From Pelomonas sp963992225 (GTDB lineage Bacteria; Pseudomonadota; Gammaproteobacteria; Burkholderiales; Burkholderiaceae_C), in contig CAXDTK010000295.1 of NCBI GenBank assembly GCA_963992225.1, positions 1-6,344 on the forward strand: 6,344 nucleotides of DNA. The letters run 5' to 3'. Each line of letters starts with the position of its first letter. The stretch's first letter is position 1. Positions 4,573-6,344 of the stretch are shown here, piece by piece. The translations under genes and the position numbers were made by a program. The notes beneath the pieces were generated by a model, which made no database searches, was not told where the DNA came from, and saw only the letters and a list, made by a program, of their open reading frames with translations.

Positions 4573-6299
4573 ATGAAGTTCCTCGACGCCCTGCCCCGCT
4601 TCGCCTTCTTCACCGGCAAGGGGGGCGTGGGCAAGACCTCGCTGGCCTGCGCCGCCGCGGTGACGCTGGCCGATGCCGGCCGCCGCGTGCTGCTGGTCAG
4701 CACCGACCCGGCCTCCAACGTGGGTCAGGTGTTCGGCGTGGCCATCGGCAACCAGGTCACGGCCATCCCGGCCGTGCCGCGGCTGGCGGCGCTGGAGATC
4801 GACCCGCAGGCCGCCGCGCAGGGCTACCGCGAGCGCATCGCCGGGCCGGTGCGGGGCGTGCTGCCGGCCGAGGTGGTGAAGGGCATCGAGGAGCAGCTGT
4901 CGGGCGCCTGCACCACCGAGATCGCCGCGTTCGACGAATTCACCGGGCTGCTCACCGACGACGCGCTGCTGGCGCGCTTCGACCATGTGCTGTTCGACAC
5001 CGCGCCCACCGGCCACACCATCCGGCTGCTGCAGCTGCCCGGTGCGTGGAACAGCTTCCTGGAGGCCGGCCAGGGCGACGCCTCCTGCCTGGGCCCGCTG
5101 GCCGGGCTGGACAAGCAGCGCGCCCAATACAAGGCCGCCGTCGACGCGCTGGCCGACCCGGCGCGCACGCGCCTGGTGCTGGTGGCCCGCGCGCAGGCAT
5201 CCACGCTGCGCGAGGTGGCGCGCACGCACGAGGAGCTGGCGCGCGTGGGGCTGTCGCAGCAGCACCTGGTCATCAACGGCGTAATGCCGGCCGCCGAAGG
5301 CGCGCAGGACGCGCTGGCCGGGGCGGTGCTGCGCCGCGAGCAGGCTGCGCTGGCGGCGCTGCCGGCCGTGCTCGCCGGCCTGCCCACCGACCAGGTGGCG
5401 CTGCAGGCCTTCGACCTGGTGGGCCTGCCGGCGCTGCGGCGCTTCCTCGCGCCGCCCGAGGCCGTCGCCACGGCGGCACCCGCCGCGCCGCTGCAGGCGC
5501 CGCCGCTGGCCGCGCTGGTGGACGACCTGGCCGCGCCGGGCCACGGCCTGGTCATGGTGATGGGCAAGGGCGGCGTGGGCAAGACCACGCTGGCCGCCGC
5601 GCTGGCGGTGGCGCTGGCGCAGCGCGGCCTGCCGGTGCACCTGACCACCTCCGACCCGGCGGCGCACCTGGCCGAGACGCTGACCGACCAGATGGACCAC
5701 CTGACGGTCAGTCGCATCGACCCGCACGCCGAGACCCAGCGCTACCGCGACGAGGTGCTGGCCAGCAAGGGCCGCCACCTGGACGAGCGCGGCCGAGCGC
5801 TGCTGGAGGAAGACCTGCGCTCGCCCTGCACCGAGGAGATCGCGGTGTTCCAGGCCTTCTCGCGCATCATCCGCGAGGCCGGCCGCAAGTTCGTCGTCAT
5901 GGACACCGCGCCCACCGGCCACACGCTGCTGCTGCTGGACGCGACCGGCGCCTACCACCGCGAGATCGCGCGCCAGATGGCCGACTCGGGCGTGCATTTC
6001 ACGACGCCCATGATGCAGCTGCAGGACCCCGGCCGCACCAAGGTGCTGATCGCCACGCTGGCCGAGAACACGCCGGTGCAGGAGGCGGCGCTGCTGCAGG
6101 ACGACCTGCGCCGCGCCGGCATCGAGCCCTGGGCCTGGATCGTCAACAACAGCGTGGCGGCGGCCGTCACGGCGTCGCCGCTGCTGCGGGCGCGGGCCGC
6201 GAGGGAGCTGCCCTTCATCGACGCCGTCGCGACCCGGCATGCGCAGCGCTACGCCGTGGTGCCGCTGCAGGCCGAGGAGCCGGTCGGGCTGGTACGGCT
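4573..6299 (+). CDS. arsA: ArsA arsenite-transporting ATPase, 3'-truncated
   Basis: Cytoplasmic ATPase that receives As(III) from ArsD and drives an ArsB or Acr3 membrane pump. The frame is open from 4573 to the adapter: 575 genomic residues, against about 583 for the R773 protein, so only a short C-terminal piece is missing. It has two homologous halves. A1 has the P-loop GKGGVGKT at 15-22 and DTAPTGH at 142-148; A2 has GKGGVGKT at 331-338 and DTAPTGH at 444-450. An Ala/Pro-rich linker at about 293-320 joins them. Metalloid-site residues are present: Cys113, Cys172 and Cys419 (R773: 113, 172, 422), plus His148 and His450. Both nucleotide sites look intact, so the gene is expected to be functional in the source genome. 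There is no stop codon in the window, and reading on into the adapter would add a false tail (LYTSPSPRD). A gene finder requiring a stop would miss it. Confidence 0.97.
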
Positions 6300-6344
6300 C
6301 TGTCTCTTATACACATCTCCGAGCCCACGAGACGGACTCCTATC
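6300..6344. other. Nextera i7-side library adapter (artefact)
   Basis: Synthetic sequence: the Tn5 mosaic end CTGTCTCTTATACACATCT (6300-6318), the 15-base CCGAGCCCACGAGAC (6319-6333), an 8-base i7 index GGACTCCT (6334-6341, matching Nextera N705 as I remember it) and the first 3 bases of the P7 arm (6342-6344). It is the inverted counterpart of the left-end adapter. The genome ends at 6299. Confidence 0.98.

Noticed and set aside
4450..6240. 596-residue open frame on the minus strand
   Set aside because: Antisense to arsA and the end of arsD; low-complexity Arg/Gln/Gly-rich product without domains, a usual shadow of GC-rich coding DNA.
46..6299. CRISPR array, tRNA or rRNA genes, integrase or attachment sites
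   Set aside because: Reading through the insert I saw no regularly spaced repeats, tRNA- or rRNA-like stretches, or integrase motifs; coding genes fill almost all of it.
27..6318. 19-bp terminal inverted repeats bounding a transposon
   Set aside because: They are the synthetic Tn5 mosaic ends of the sequencing library, followed by index bases; there is no transposase gene inside.

Overview
The window is one insert of about 6.25 kb (46-6299) flanked by Illumina Nextera (Tn5 tagmentation) library sequence: 1-45 is the i5-side adapter and 6300-6344 the i7-side adapter. Neither end is biological, and the two outermost genes are cut by them. The insert is very GC-rich (by eye about 70%), with strongly G/C-biased third codon positions. 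The protein families and the gene order point to a betaproteobacterium, most likely Burkholderiales. That placement rests on protein resemblance and composition, not on a marker gene.

Layout. (1) 46-1339, + strand: chrA, a long-chain two-domain chromate efflux transporter missing its N-terminus. (2) 1349-4095, - strand: a tightly packed arsenic operon read right to left, arsR - arsC (copy A) - arsC (copy B) - aqpS-type aquaglyceroporin - arsH. Gaps are 14, 7 and 1 nt, followed by an 8-nt overlap. (3) 4096-4205: an AT-rich divergent control region with two inverted repeats and a putative arsR promoter. (4) 4206-6299, + strand: arsD then arsA. arsA loses only its last residues at the adapter.

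How the genes work together. ArsR senses trivalent arsenic and controls the divergent region. The two low-molecular-weight-phosphatase-type ArsC proteins reduce arsenate to arsenite. The aquaglyceroporin can let arsenite (and possibly methylated arsenicals) leave down its gradient. ArsH is an FMN/NADPH flavoprotein that oxidises methylarsenite. ArsD is a metallochaperone that passes As(III) to the ArsA ATPase, which needs a membrane pump (ArsB or Acr3). No pump is in the window, so it probably lies just past the right end. ChrA adds chromate export next to the arsenic genes, so the fragment looks like part of an oxyanion/metalloid resistance island.

I see no previously undescribed system. The points most worth checking are the adapter-derived protein ends, the alanine at the usual selectivity-filter arginine of the aquaporin, the cysteine-rich ArsR tail, the pairing of an AqpS channel operon with a divergent arsDA operon, and the dyads in the control region.
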